A DNA stretch of 64,000 nt from Micromonospora sp. NBC_01699 (GCF_036250065.1 NZ_CP109199.1:744001-808000), one strand, 5' to 3'; shown: positions 24,934-38,665, counted from the stretch's first letter. Notes: generated by a model from the sequence alone, not told the origin. Made by a program: numbers and translations.

Positions 24934-25248
24934 ATGCCCGTGACTACCGCGACCAAGGTTGCGATCAAGCCGCTCGAGGACCGGATCCTGGTCCAGGCGA
25001 ACGAGGCTGAGACGACCACGGCGTCGGGCATCGTGATCCCCGACACCGCCAAGGAAAAGCCGCAGGAGGGCACCGTCCTCTCTGTCGGACCGGGCCGCAT
25101 CGACGACAAGGGCAACCGGATCCCGGTTGACGTCAAGGTCGGCGACACGGTCCTCTACTCGAAGTACGGCGGCACCGAGGTTAAGTACGCCGGCGAGGAG
25201 TACCTGGTGCTCTCCGCCCGCGACGTCCTCGCGGTCATCGAGAAGTAG
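24934..25248 (+). CDS. groES: Co-chaperonin GroES
   Basis: This 104-residue heptameric lid closes the GroEL folding chamber. Conserved features: [15 protein letters not shown] at the N-terminus, the mobile loop [19 protein letters not shown] near 30-48 and the [15 protein letters not shown] strand. An AGGAGG precedes the ATG at 24934. It is controlled by two CIRCE operators upstream. A strong hairpin separates it from groEL, so the two genes may be expressed at different levels from one transcript. Confidence 0.97.
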   Translation: MPVTTATKVAIKPLEDRILVQANEAETTTASGIVIPDTAKEKPQEGTVLSVGPGRIDDKGNRIPVDVKVGDTVLYSKYGGTEVKYAGEEYLVLSARDVLAVIEK

Positions 25249-25268
25249 TGATCTGACCGATCAGTGAT

Positions 25269-25304
25269 CACTGCCCCGGACCGGCATGCCGGGCCGGGGC
25301 AGTG
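25269..25304 (+). terminator. Hairpin between groES and groEL
   Basis: CACTGCCCCGG (25269-25279) pairs perfectly with CCGGGGCAGTG (25294-25304) and encloses the palindrome CCGGCATGCCGG. It lies 20 nt after groES and 26 nt before groEL, so it could be a partial terminator or an RNA-processing site. Confidence 0.6.
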
Positions 25305-25326
25305 CTGTGTGAAGGGACCCGAGTAA

Positions 25327-26964
<1,638 letters not shown>

Positions 26965-27018
26965 TCCACCCGTGACGCCGCACCACCCGTAACACCGCAC
27001 CACCTGCGATAACCGTCG

Positions 27019-27080
27019 AACCAGGGTAGATCAGCGTCAATGGCGTACAAAGCGCCGGACCGCGCGAATCTACCCTGGTT
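27019..27080. repeat. 13-bp perfect inverted repeat after groEL
   Basis: AACCAGGGTAGAT (27019-27031) and ATCTACCCTGGTT (27068-27080) are perfect complements separated by 36 nt, and the spacer holds a small GGCG/CGCC hairpin. It ends 39 nt before the molybdoenzyme gene. It could terminate groEL or act as an operator for the gene downstream. Confidence 0.6.
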
Positions 27081-27119
27081 TGCGTTCGGCAGCGGTCCAC
27101 GTCACTACCGGTCCGCCCG

Positions 27120-28823
27120 ATGATCGTCAACACTGGGCCGGTGAGCACGCCAAAACGCAGGTACGGCGCACTGGCCGGGATCGCCGCCGCCACGGTCGCG
27201 ATCGGCTCGGCCGAACTGGTCGCCGTACCCACTGGGGCGCGGTCCGCTCCGCTGGTAGCGGTCGGCGGGGTCGTGGTCGACCTCGTACCCGAACCGCTGA
27301 AGCAGTTCGCGATCGATGTGTTCGGCGTACACGACAAGACCGCGCTGCTGATCGGCACCGCCCTGCTCCTGGCCGGCTTCGCCGCGCTGATCGGCATCGG
27401 CGCGCTGCGCACCCCGCCGCTCGGGTACGCCGGCATCGCCCTGTTCGGGATCGTCGGCGCGACCGCGGCCCTGACCCGCCCCGGTGCCGGCGCCACCGCC
27501 GTACTGCCCTCGCTGGTCGGCGCCGCCCTGGCCGCCGGAGTGCTGCGCCGGCTGCGTGGCGTCCTGGTCCCGGCCCCGTGGCCGGACGCGCCCCTGGTCA
27601 CCTCCACCGTGCCAGCCCGGACGGGTGTGCCGGCCCCGGCCCCGGTCCCGGCCACCGAGCCCGCGCTCGGCGAGCATGCGGTGGTCGAGGACCGTGCACC
27701 GGTCGAGGACCGTGCACCGGTTGGGGACCGTGCGCCGGTTGAGGAGTTGGATCTGGTGGAGGGGCGGCGGCGGTTTCTGACCGGGGTGGCGGTGGCGGCG
27801 GGCGCCGCCGCGGTGAGCGGCTTCGGCGGGCGCTGGCTGGCCACCCGGCGCGGGGTCTCCGACGCCCGCGCGGCGCTGACCCTGCCGGCCCCGGCCAGCC
27901 CCGCGCCACCGGTGCCGGCCGGCGCCGACCTGTCGCTGCCACAGCTCGCCCCGTACATGACGCCGAACTCCCGGTTCTACCGGATCGACACCGCGCTGGT
28001 GGTGCCGCAGGTCGACCCGGACAGTTGGCGACTGCGCATCCACGGGCGGGTCCGCAACCCGATCACACTCAGCTACGCCGATCTGCTCGCCCGGCCGCTG
28101 ATCGAGCGCGACATCACCCTCGCCTGCGTCTCCAACGAGGTCGGCGGGGACCTGGTCGGCAACGCCCGCTGGCTCGGCGTACCCCTGGCGGAACTGCTCG
28201 ACCAGGCCGGACCCTTCGACGACGCCGACCAGGTGGTGGGCCGGTCCGCCGACGGCTGGACCTGCGGCACCCCGACCGCGCTGATGCGCGACGGCCGCGA
28301 CGCCATGCTCGCCATCGGGATGAACGGCGAACCGCTCCCGGTCCAGCACGGCTTCCCGGTCCGGGTGGTGGTGCCCGGCCTGTACGGCTACGTCTCGGCC
28401 TGCAAGTGGGTGGTGGAGCTGGAACTGACCCGGTTCACCGACTTCGACGCCTACTGGGTGCCGCGCGGCTGGGCGCCGGACGGACCGATCAAGACCCAGT
28501 CGCGGATCGACACCCCTCGGCCGCGCAACCGACTCAGCCCCGGCCCGGTCACGATCGCCGGGGTCGCATGGGCGCAGCACCGGGGAATCAAGCAGGTCGA
28601 GGTGCAGGTCGACGACGGCCCGTGGGAGCCGGCCGCGCTGGCTCCGGCCGCCTCGGTCGACACCTGGGTGCAGTGGTCACGGGTGTGGCAGGCGACCGCC
28701 GGTGAGCACACCCTGCGGGTACGGGCCACCGACGCCACCGGCGCGACCCAGTCCGGCCAACCCCGGCCGGTGGCACCGGACGGCGCCACCGGCTGGCACA
28801 CCGTCCGGGTGACGGTGCGCTGA
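27120..28823 (+). CDS. Membrane-anchored molybdopterin oxidoreductase (sulfite oxidase-like)
   Basis: The 567-residue protein has about four hydrophobic helices in the first 150 residues, then a Pro/Ala linker with a VEDRAP repeat. An internal twin-arginine motif RRRFLTGVAVAAGAAAVSG follows at about 219-237. A molybdopterin domain comes next (YADLLARPLIERDITLACVSNEVGGDLVGNARW, with Cys in LACVSN as the Mo ligand; HGFPVRVVVPGLYGYVSACKWV). The Mo-co dimerisation domain is at the end (IAGVAWAQHRGIKQVEVQVDDGPWEPA). It is a sulfite oxidase/YedY-type enzyme exported with its cofactor. ATG 27120 and GTG 27141 are both possible starts. The substrate is unknown. Confidence 0.9.
   Translation: MIVNTGPVSTPKRRYGALAGIAAATVAIGSAELVAVPTGARSAPLVAVGGVVVDLVPEPLKQFAIDVFGVHDKTALLIGTALLLAGFAALIGIGALRTPPLGYAGIALFGIVGATAALTRPGAGATAVLPSLVGAALAAGVLRRLRGVLVPAPWPDAPLVTSTVPARTGVPAPAPVPATEPALGEHAVVEDRAPVEDRAPVGDRAPVEELDLVEGRRRFLTGVAVAAGAAAVSGFGGRWLATRRGVSDARAALTLPAPASPAPPVPAGADLSLPQLAPYMTPNSRFYRIDTALVVPQVDPDSWRLRIHGRVRNPITLSYADLLARPLIERDITLACVSNEVGGDLVGNARWLGVPLAELLDQAGPFDDADQVVGRSADGWTCGTPTALMRDGRDAMLAIGMNGEPLPVQHGFPVRVVVPGLYGYVSACKWVVELELTRFTDFDAYWVPRGWAPDGPIKTQSRIDTPRPRNRLSPGPVTIAGVAWAQHRGIKQVEVQVDDGPWEPAALAPAASVDTWVQWSRVWQATAGEHTLRVRATDATGATQSGQPRPVAPDGATGWHTVRVTVR
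27684..27737 (+). repeat. 18-bp in-frame tandem repeat, three units
   Basis: GTCGAGGACCGTGCACCG occurs twice identically (27684-27701, 27702-27719), and a third copy with three changes follows (27720-27737). It encodes VEDRAP-VEDRAP-VGDRAP in the linker before the Tat motif of the molybdoenzyme. Confidence 0.85.
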
Positions 28824-28841
28824 GGTACCGGGAGGGTTCGG

Positions 28842-29237
28842 TCAGCTCGCGGCGCGCTGCGCCGGGATCGTGGAGGGACCGGTCGAGTGGAACGGCCGGC
28901 CGAGCCGGGCTTCCAACCGGGAGATGTCGACCCGGGTACGGCGCCGGTCGGCAAGGTCCTCCCAGCCGACGGCGAGCAGCCGCAACCGCTCCGACTCGCT
29001 GAAGCCGCCCCAGACGCCGTACGGCTCGCGTACGGTCAGCGCGTGCGCGGCGCACTCGGGGCGTACCGGGCAGGTCCCGCAGACCTTCTTCGCCCCCGTC
29101 TCCCGGCGGTTGCGGGACGCCCCGCGTTCCCCGTCGGGATGGAAGAACTGCGCGGTGTCGCGCCCTCGGCAGGCCCCGAACCGTTGCCATTCCCACAGAT
29201 CGACGATGGGTCCGGGCAGTCTGCGTACGTTCGACAT
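28842..29237 (-). CDS. whiD: WhiB-family iron-sulfur regulator, WhiD/WhiB3 type
   Basis: This 131-residue Wbl protein binds a 4Fe-4S cluster through Cys23, Cys53, Cys56 and Cys62 (GACRGRD ... VCGTCPVRPEC) and contacts sigma factor region 4. The GVWGG turn is at 74-78. The N-terminal LPGPIVDLWEWQRFGACRG and FFHPDGERG segments match WhiB3 of Mycobacterium and WhiD of Streptomyces, which act in redox response and sporulation septation. The ATG at 29237 with GGAGG upstream is chosen over a TTG at 29243. It is divergent from bldM, as in Streptomyces, and convergent with the molybdoenzyme gene. Confidence 0.93.
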   Translation of the reverse strand: MSNVRRLPGPIVDLWEWQRFGACRGRDTAQFFHPDGERGASRNRRETGAKKVCGTCPVRPECAAHALTVREPYGVWGGFSESERLRLLAVGWEDLADRRRTRVDISRLEARLGRPFHSTGPSTIPAQRAAS

Positions 29238-29577
29238 CTGCAACCCTCCTCCCGCGGCACCGCGACGGACACCCGATCAAGGCCGGTGTCCGGGCGGCGG
29301 GCCGCGTAAACACACCCGATTCCGGCCTCGGTTCCGCCATACCCAGCCCGCCGTCGCGTCACACGTACCCGATCGCCCGGACCTGATCATTTCTGTCACC
29401 GGTCCGGCCGACGTCGACTGCGGCCGGCCATCCCGACAGCGCCCCCAGGCGGCGCCAGCAGGGCGGTAAGCCGGTGGAACCAGCCGGAAGAGGCAAAAAC
29501 TTTCCTTTCCATCAGCCGGAAACTCGTCATGATCAGGGGCGGTCGTGGTCTGCTCGTCAGGGGGAAAGGAGACCACC
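29238..29577. other. Divergent whiD-bldM regulatory gap
   Basis: This 340-nt intergenic region carries both promoters. It contains a CCGGACC/GGTCCGG 7-bp stem near 29377-29410 and a purine-rich AAGGAG ribosome binding site for bldM. I could not identify a convincing sigma-BldN consensus or a -35/-10 pair. Confidence 0.5.
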
Positions 29578-30594
29578 GTGCGTACTGTCCTCGTCTGTGT
29601 CCGGACACCGCTCGCGGCGCAGAGCGTCGCGTCCGCCGCGGCCCGGCTAGGGCTGGCGGCCGTGGTGCGTACGGCGATCTCCGACCCGGAGGTGATGCTG
29701 CGCCTCGCCGAACGCCCGGCCGACGTGCTGCTGGTCGACACCGCGCTCACCCGGCCGGACAGCGCCGGGTTCACCCGGCGGGTGCTGGCCCGCGCCCCCG
29801 GTGCGGCGATCCTGCTGCTCGGCGCGGAGGAGCCCGGCGTGGCGGCGGCGGTGATCGCGGCCGGCGGCCGGGGACTGCTGCCCGGCGGCGACCACGACCT
29901 GGTCAGCGTGGTGGCAAAGGCGATGCTGCTGCTCAGTACGCCCGGCCGGGGTGGCCGGGGCACCGGGCTTACCGGCGGTGCCGGCGGGTCGACCGGTGCG
30001 CCGCTGCCGGCCGAGGTCGCCGGGCGGGCCGCCACCGAACGGCTGTCCACCGCCGCCTCCCGGCTGCCGGCCCGCCCCGGCGGAACCGGGCCGCTGGTGA
30101 CCGGCCCGGCGCTCGGCTCGAACCTCGGCGGGCGGGCCGACGCGGCGGACGACAACGGCGGGGCGAACGCACCGACGATGGTGCCGGTGCAGCGCGGCGA
30201 CGACGTACCCGGTGCCCCCGGCGACCGCACGCCCGCCGACGGCGACGGATCGGCGGTCGACACCGCCGAGCCCCGGACGAACACACCGCCGGACAACCGG
30301 TTCAGCGGCCCCCGGCGGGGCGACCCGGTGAACACCGGCGGTTACGGTCGGCCGGCACCGGCCGCCGCCGGCCCCGGCGCGGCCGGACCGCTGCGGCGGG
30401 CGGCGTTGACCGAACGGGAGTTGCAGGTGCTGCTCGGCATGGCCGACGGGAAGAGCAACGCGGAGATCGGCCGGGAGCTGTTCGTCTCGGAGGACACCGT
30501 CAAGACCCACGCCCGCCGGCTGTTCCGCAAGCTCGGCGCCCGGGACCGGGCGCACGCCGTCGCCGCCGGCTTCCGAGCCGGCCTCGTCGCCTGA
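29578..30594 (+). CDS. bldM: BldM-like LuxR-family developmental regulator with degenerate receiver and long linker
   Basis: The C-terminal 62 residues (LTERELQVLLGMADGKSNAEIGR through AHAVAAGFRAGLVA) match the LuxR HTH of Streptomyces BldM almost throughout, and whiD and guaB flank it as in Streptomyces. The N-terminal receiver is atypical: Asp54 in VLLVDTAL is kept, but the acidic pocket (normally Asp-Asp) is Val8-Arg9 and the conserved Lys is replaced by Gly. A roughly 150-residue Gly/Pro/Ala/Arg linker separates receiver and HTH, making it 338 residues against about 200 in Streptomyces. The GTG at 29578 has AAGGAG upstream. It probably works without phosphorylation. Confidence 0.88.
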   Translation: MRTVLVCVRTPLAAQSVASAAARLGLAAVVRTAISDPEVMLRLAERPADVLLVDTALTRPDSAGFTRRVLARAPGAAILLLGAEEPGVAAAVIAAGGRGLLPGGDHDLVSVVAKAMLLLSTPGRGGRGTGLTGGAGGSTGAPLPAEVAGRAATERLSTAASRLPARPGGTGPLVTGPALGSNLGGRADAADDNGGANAPTMVPVQRGDDVPGAPGDRTPADGDGSAVDTAEPRTNTPPDNRFSGPRRGDPVNTGGYGRPAPAAAGPGAAGPLRRAALTERELQVLLGMADGKSNAEIGRELFVSEDTVKTHARRLFRKLGARDRAHAVAAGFRAGLVA

Positions 30595-30665
30595 GACCGA
30601 AGCCCCGAAATGTGCCTCGTCGGCCGGGCCGAAAGCCCCGATGTGTACGACCCGGCGCTACCGGC

Positions 30666-31076
30666 TCAGCTCGACGGCTCTTCCTCGTCGTCGGTCCCCT
30701 CGGCCAGGGTGTCGTGCACCCCGTCGGCGTAACCTCGGGCATATTCCCAGGTCACATAGTGGTCGGGGTCCGGATCGAAGGCCGGCTCGTGCACCCTGGG
30801 CCGGCCGGAGCTGAGCAGGTGCCGCAGGTTGCCCCGGAGCAGATCCCAGTCGAAGTAGTGCGGCTCGTGGCAGTCCTCGCACTCGATCACCAGGCCCCGG
30901 ACTCCGGTCGGCCCCAGCAACGCCTGGTAGATCTCCAGGTCGGCGAGGTCTTCGAGGACATCCTGCCGCTCGACCTCGGAGAGCGGGTCGAGCTGGGCAT
31001 CCTCGGCGGGGTCGTCGAGCCCGGCCGACGGATCGGCGGGGTCGCCGTTGAACGGGTCGATCGGCTCGTCGTGCAC
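30666..31076 (-). CDS. DUF5319 protein
   Basis: The 136-residue acidic protein has N-terminal [17 protein letters not shown], a helix [23 protein letters not shown], a conserved [20 protein letters not shown] motif and [25 protein letters not shown]. The Cys-x2-Cys-His set could bind metal. The same protein lies between the sigD/whiB3 region and guaB2 in Mycobacterium (Rv3412-like, as I recall). The GTG at 31076 gives the family N-terminus; its GGAGG lies unusually close. It is convergent with bldM and divergent from guaB. The function is unknown. Confidence 0.85.
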   Translation of the reverse strand: MHDEPIDPFNGDPADPSAGLDDPAEDAQLDPLSEVERQDVLEDLADLEIYQALLGPTGVRGLVIECEDCHEPHYFDWDLLRGNLRHLLSSGRPRVHEPAFDPDPDHYVTWEYARGYADGVHDTLAEGTDDEEEPSS

Positions 31077-31185
31077 CCCTCCACCGTAGTCGTATCCGTA
31101 CCCGTCCCGCCCACCCTCGTCGCCCGGCCCGCCGGGCGTGCCCGCGTACGGCCACCGCGGCGCCGGGCGTCGACCGCCGTCATAG

Positions 31186-32901
<1,716 letters not shown>

Positions 32902-32949
32902 CCCGCGCCACCGACTCGCCGCCAACCTTCTCATCCGCTGGAGTGCCCC

Positions 32950-34074
32950 ATGCGTGACGTGGTCGAAATCGGGCTGGGTAAAACCGCGCAGCGCGGTTAC
33001 CACCTGGACGACATCGCGATCGTGCCGAGCCGTCGTACCCGGGACGTGGACGACGTGTCCACGGCCTGGCAGCTCGACGCCTACCCGTTCCGGATCCCCT
33101 GCGTGGGGCACCCCTCGGACGCCACCATGAGCCCGAGTTCGGCCGCCGCCCTCGGCCGGCTCGGCGGTCTCGGCGTGCTCAACGTCGAAGGTCTCTGGAC
33201 CCGGTACGAGGACCCGACCAAGATCCTGGAGGAGCTGAGCGGGCTCGGCGAGGACTCGAACGCCACCCGCCGCCTCCAGGAGGTCTACGCCGAGCCGATC
33301 CGGCCGGAGCTGATCACCGAGCGGGTCCGGCAGATGCGCGAGGGCGGCGGCACGGTGGCCGTACGGGTCTCGCCGCAGCACACCCTGGCCCTCGCCCCGG
33401 TGATCCTCGACGCGGGCGTCGACATCCTGGTCATCCAGGGCACGCTCGTCTCGGCGGAGCACGTCTCCACCACCGACGAGCCGCTCAACCTCAAGGAGTT
33501 CATCGCCGACCTCGACCTGCCGGTGGTCGTCGGCGGCTGCACCGACTACAAGACCGCGCTGCACCTGATGCGTACCGGAGCGGCCGGCGTGATCGTCGGC
33601 CTCGGCGGCGACGAGTGGTCGACCACCGAGTCGGTGCTCGGCATCCGGGTGCCGATGGCGACCGCGATCGCGGACGCCGCCGCGGCCCGCCGGGACTACC
33701 TCGACGAGACCGGTGGCCGGTACGTCCACCTGATCGCCGATGGTGACCTGCGTACCTCCGGGGACATCGCGAAGGCGCTCGGCTGCGGGGCCGACGCGGT
33801 GATGCTCGGCGAGCCGCTGTCGCTCTGCGACGAGGCCCCGGCCGCCGGTGCCTGGTGGCACCCGGCCGCCAGCCACCCGGACCTGCCGCGCGGCGCGTTC
33901 GGCGTGGCCGAGGAGTCGCTCGGTTCGATGGAGCGGCTGCTCTACGGTCCGGCCGACGAGCCGGACGGGCAGCAGAACCTCTTCGGCGGGCTGCGCCGGG
34001 CGATGGCCAAGTGCGGGTACCGCGACCTGAAGGAGTTCCAGAAGGTTGGCCTCGTGCTCGACCTGGAGCGGTAA
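32950..34074 (+). CDS. guaB3: GuaB3 family IMP dehydrogenase-related protein
   Basis: The 374-residue barrel protein of the actinobacterial/cyanobacterial GuaB3 family lacks CBS domains. It shows RGYHLDDIAIVPSRRTRDVDDVST at the N-terminus, HPSDATMSPSSAAALGRLGGLGVLNVEGL, and LIADGDLRTSGDIAKALGCGADAVMLGEPL. The canonical IMPDH loop cysteine motif GAICTTR is absent; the equivalent region reads GAAGVIVGLGG. Recent work describes related GuaB3 enzymes as GMP reductases, and I cannot tell from sequence which reaction applies here. The ATG follows guaB by 48 nt. Confidence 0.92.
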   Translation: MRDVVEIGLGKTAQRGYHLDDIAIVPSRRTRDVDDVSTAWQLDAYPFRIPCVGHPSDATMSPSSAAALGRLGGLGVLNVEGLWTRYEDPTKILEELSGLGEDSNATRRLQEVYAEPIRPELITERVRQMREGGGTVAVRVSPQHTLALAPVILDAGVDILVIQGTLVSAEHVSTTDEPLNLKEFIADLDLPVVVGGCTDYKTALHLMRTGAAGVIVGLGGDEWSTTESVLGIRVPMATAIADAAAARRDYLDETGGRYVHLIADGDLRTSGDIAKALGCGADAVMLGEPLSLCDEAPAAGAWWHPAASHPDLPRGAFGVAEESLGSMERLLYGPADEPDGQQNLFGGLRRAMAKCGYRDLKEFQKVGLVLDLER

Positions 34075-34095
34075 CCGCACCCCTGTTCGGGCAGA

Positions 34096-34131
34096 GTGCG
34101 GCGGTTGCCGGCGCGACCGGCGCCGCCGCAC
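34096..34131 (+). terminator. Terminator after guaB3
   Basis: GTGCGGCG (34096-34103) pairs with CGCCGCAC (34124-34131), with an inner GCCGG/CCGGC stem, 21 nt after the guaB3 stop. It abuts the -10 of the next gene. Confidence 0.55.
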
Positions 34132-34133
34132 CC

Positions 34134-34139
34134 TAGGCT
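34134..34139 (+). promoter_or_regulatory. -10 hexamer for leaderless M1 peptidase transcript
   Basis: TAGGCT lies exactly 6 nt before the GTG start at 34146, without a Shine-Dalgarno sequence. Confidence 0.45.
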
Positions 34140-34145
34140 CGTCCG

Positions 34146-35621
<1,476 letters not shown>

Positions 35622-35689
35622 GCGGGGGTGCCCCGGTCGCTACCGGCTGACGCCGCTACCGACTGACGTGGCTACTGGCTGACTGGTCG

Positions 35690-36880
35690 CTACTGGGTGA
35701 CCACGAGTTTGGGATTGGCCGCCAGGTACGCGTCCACCCGTCCGGCGCGCAACTCGGTGAGGAACCGGGTGCCGGCCTGGGTGAGCTGTTCGCCCCGGTA
35801 CGACCCGCCCTTGCCGACCGACGCGCCGGGCAGCCCGACCAGGGTGATCGCCTCGGGGCGCAACCCGCTGAGCGCGAACGCGAAGTCGATCACCCGCTGG
35901 CCCCGCCCGCTGAAGACGAGCGTCTCGCCGAGCGCCCGGATCACCTGTTCGAGCCGGTTCGGGTCGCGGGCGAGCTGTTCGCTGACCACCCGCCCGATGA
36001 TCGCCTTGATGAGCTGCTGCTGGTGGCGCTGGCGGGCGTAGTCGCCGCCGGTGATGTACCGCTGCCGGGAGTAGTCCAGCGCCTGCCAACCGTTGAGGTG
36101 CCGTTGGCCCTGCTCGTAGACCATCTGCGGGCCGGCGTACCCGTCCCCGCCGGCGTTGCCCGGCCGGTGCTCGCCGTTGGGCTGGCGGTGTTGGGAGGCG
36201 ACCCGCTGGTCGATGTTGAGGTCGACCCCGCCGAGCGCGTCGACCAGGTTGTCGAACCCGTCGAAGGTGAGTACGGCGCTCGCGTCCCAGGCGGCGATCC
36301 CGGTGTAGCGGCTGACCGTCGTCTCGACCAGTTCGAGCCCCTGGGTCGCGCTCGGCTTGGTCTTGCCGTCGGCGGACCGGCTGCCGTAGCTCATCGCGTG
36401 GGTCAGTTTGGTCCGTTGGCCGCCGAACTTCGCCTTGGCGAACGGCGGGATGTCGACCACCAGGTCCCGGGGCAGGGAGAACAGGTACGCCCGGTCCAGT
36501 TCCTTCGTCACGTGCATGATCAGTACGGCGTCCGCGTGCGGCTCCCAGTCCGGGTCGCTGATCCGGGTGTCGACACCGACGAGCAGCAGGTTGAGCGGCC
36601 CGGTCAGCCCGGCCCCCGGTTCGGGGGTGGGACTGGGCGTGGCGGTCGGGCCGAACGCCGGCGCCGATCCGCTCGGGTCGGGCCGTAACGCGGCGGGGTC
36701 GGCCGTCCCGGAGCCGCGCAGGGCGTTGGTCATCACGGCGGCGCCGGCGATCAGGAGTACGGCGACCACGATCCCGGCCGCCCAACTGATCCGGCGCCGG
36801 CTGCGCCAGCCGCCCGGCGTACGGTCTGTGCTGGTGTCGGGTTCGTCCGCGACCGCCCGGTGCTGTCCGCCGTCCGCCAT
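35690..36880 (-). CDS. LytR-CpsA-Psr family protein
   Basis: The 396-residue membrane-anchored LCP phosphotransferase attaches wall polymers such as arabinogalactan or teichoic-acid-like glycans to peptidoglycan. It has a short cytoplasmic N-terminus, one membrane helix at about 31-52 and a Pro/Thr linker. The LCP domain carries NLLLVGVDTRISD, the catalytic Arg region FSLPRDLVVDIP, THAMSYG and DYSRQRYITGGDYARQRHQQQLIKAI. The ATG at 36880 has AAGGAG 9 nt upstream. It is divergent from guaA; the long upstream open frame across guaA is a shadow. Confidence 0.94.
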   Translation of the reverse strand: MADGGQHRAVADEPDTSTDRTPGGWRSRRRISWAAGIVVAVLLIAGAAVMTNALRGSGTADPAALRPDPSGSAPAFGPTATPSPTPEPGAGLTGPLNLLLVGVDTRISDPDWEPHADAVLIMHVTKELDRAYLFSLPRDLVVDIPPFAKAKFGGQRTKLTHAMSYGSRSADGKTKPSATQGLELVETTVSRYTGIAAWDASAVLTFDGFDNLVDALGGVDLNIDQRVASQHRQPNGEHRPGNAGGDGYAGPQMVYEQGQRHLNGWQALDYSRQRYITGGDYARQRHQQQLIKAIIGRVVSEQLARDPNRLEQVIRALGETLVFSGRGQRVIDFAFALSGLRPEAITLVGLPGASVGKGGSYRGEQLTQAGTRFLTELRAGRVDAYLAANPKLVVTQ

Positions 36881-37075
36881 CGTGTCGGCTCCTTCCGGTC
36901 GGCCGTGAACAGCCGATTGTTGACCTCGTGGGCGGTCTGGCCACATTTCTGCCGGACGCCCTATTGACAAAACGTCGGGATGGCTGTTCAGGTTGCGTGT
37001 CCCGACCCGCGAACATGATCGCGTGCCGGCGGGCGATTCGCTCCCGCGCCGGGTCAGTAGGTAGGCTTCCTGCAC

Positions 37076-38629
37076 ATGAGCACGCCGCGCCCCGTCCTTG
37101 TGGTTGACTTCGGAGCCCAGTACGCCCAGCTCATCGCCCGTCGGGTACGGGAGGCGAAGGTCTACTCCGAGATCGTTGCGCACTCCATGCCGGTGGCCGA
37201 GATGCTGGCCCGGGATCCCGCGGCGATCATCCTCTCCGGTGGTCCTTCGAGTGTCTACGCGGCCGGTGCGCCGCAGGTCGACCCGAAGCTGTTCGACGCC
37301 GGGGTGCCGATCTTCGGTATCTGCTACGGCTTCCAGGCGATGGCGCAGGCGCTCGGCGGCACGGTGGCGCAGACCGGTGGCCGGGAGTTCGGCGGCACCG
37401 CGTTGAGCCCGGCGGCCGAGGCCGGGGTGCTGCTGCGTGGGCTGCCGGCCGAGCTGTCGGTCTGGATGAGCCACGGTGACTGTGTGACCGAGGCGCCGGC
37501 CGGCTTCGCGGTGACCGCCGGCTCCGCCGGGGCGCCGGTGGCCGCGTTCGAGGACCTGGTGGGTCGTCGGGCCGGGGTGCAGTTCCACCCGGAGGTCGGG
37601 CACACCGCGCACGGCCAGACCGTGCTGACCCGCTTCCTCTACGACGTCGCCGGGATCGAGCCGACCTGGACGCCGGCCAACATCATCGACGAGCAGGTGG
37701 CCGCGATCCGGGCCCGGGTGGGTGACCGGGAGGTCATCTGCGGGCTGTCCGGCGGGGTCGACTCGGCGGTGGCCGCGGCGCTGGTCCACCGGGCCGTCGG
37801 TGACCAGCTCACCTGCGTCTTCGTGGACCACGGGCTGCTGCGGGCCGGTGAGGCCGAGCAGGTGGAGCAGGACTACGTGGCCGCGACCGGCATCAAGCTG
37901 AAGGTGGTCGACGCGGCCGACCGGTTCCTCGACGCGCTGGCCGGGGTCATCGACCCGGAGCAGAAGCGCAAGATCATCGGTCGGGAGTTCATCCGGGTCT
38001 TCGAGGCCGCCGCCCGCGAGGTGGCCGCCGCCGGGGACGTGGAGTTCCTGGTCCAGGGCACGCTCTACCCGGACGTGGTGGAGTCCGGCGGCGGCACCGG
38101 CACCGCCAACATCAAGTCCCACCACAACGTCGGCGGCCTGCCGGACGACCTGAAGTTCGCGCTGGTCGAGCCGCTGCGCACGCTGTTCAAGGACGAGGTC
38201 CGGGCCCTCGGGGTGGCGCTCGGGCTGCCCGAGGAGATGGTCTGGCGGCACCCGTTCCCCGGTCCGGGGCTGGCCATCCGGATCATCGGCGCGGTCGACC
38301 GCGAGCGGCTCGACCTGCTCCGCGCCGCCGACCTGATCGCCCGCGAGGAGCTGACCGCGTCCGGCCTGGACCGCGACGTCTGGCAGTTCCCGGTGGTGCT
38401 GCTCGCCGACGTACGCAGCGTCGGGGTGCAGGGCGACGGGCGCAGCTACGGTCATCCGGTGGTGCTGCGCCCGGTCTCCAGCGAGGACGCGATGACCGCC
38501 GACTGGTCCCGCCTGCCCTACGACCTGATCGGCCGGATCTCCACCCGGATCACCAACGAGGTTCCCGAGGTGAACCGGGTGGTGCTCGACGTCACCAGCA
38601 AGCCGCCGGGCACCATCGAGTGGGAATAG
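37076..38629 (+). CDS. guaA: GMP synthase (glutamine-hydrolysing)
   Basis: GuaA converts XMP to GMP using glutamine and ATP. The 517 residues contain a class I glutamine amidotransferase with nucleophile Cys83 in GICYGFQ and His171/Glu173 in QFHPEVGHT. The ATP-pyrophosphatase PP-loop SGGVDS lies at 225-230. The dimerisation domain ends in the family signature [22 protein letters not shown] -10-like hexamer lies 8 nt before the ATG, so the leader is very short. It completes the guanine branch with guaB upstream and terminates in a hairpin shared with the convergent pspC-type gene. Confidence 0.97.
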   Translation: MSTPRPVLVVDFGAQYAQLIARRVREAKVYSEIVAHSMPVAEMLARDPAAIILSGGPSSVYAAGAPQVDPKLFDAGVPIFGICYGFQAMAQALGGTVAQTGGREFGGTALSPAAEAGVLLRGLPAELSVWMSHGDCVTEAPAGFAVTAGSAGAPVAAFEDLVGRRAGVQFHPEVGHTAHGQTVLTRFLYDVAGIEPTWTPANIIDEQVAAIRARVGDREVICGLSGGVDSAVAAALVHRAVGDQLTCVFVDHGLLRAGEAEQVEQDYVAATGIKLKVVDAADRFLDALAGVIDPEQKRKIIGREFIRVFEAAAREVAAAGDVEFLVQGTLYPDVVESGGGTGTANIKSHHNVGGLPDDLKFALVEPLRTLFKDEVRALGVALGLPEEMVWRHPFPGPGLAIRIIGAVDRERLDLLRAADLIAREELTASGLDRDVWQFPVVLLADVRSVGVQGDGRSYGHPVVLRPVSSEDAMTADWSRLPYDLIGRISTRITNEVPEVNRVVLDVTSKPPGTIEWE

Positions 38630-38640
38630 CCCCGGTCCAC

Positions 38641-38665
38641 CCGGTCACGCCGACGGCGTGACCGG
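38641..38665. terminator. Bidirectional terminator between guaA and PspC gene
   Basis: CCGGTCACGCC / GGCGTGACCGG, a perfect 11-bp stem with a 3-nt loop, 11 nt after guaA. It overlaps the last codons of the convergent gene. Confidence 0.65.

Noticed and set aside
29244-29577. A sigma-BldN promoter for bldM
   Set aside because: The expected CGTAAC-16-CGTTGA pattern is not present. GGAAAC and CGTCAT fragments occur but with poor spacing.
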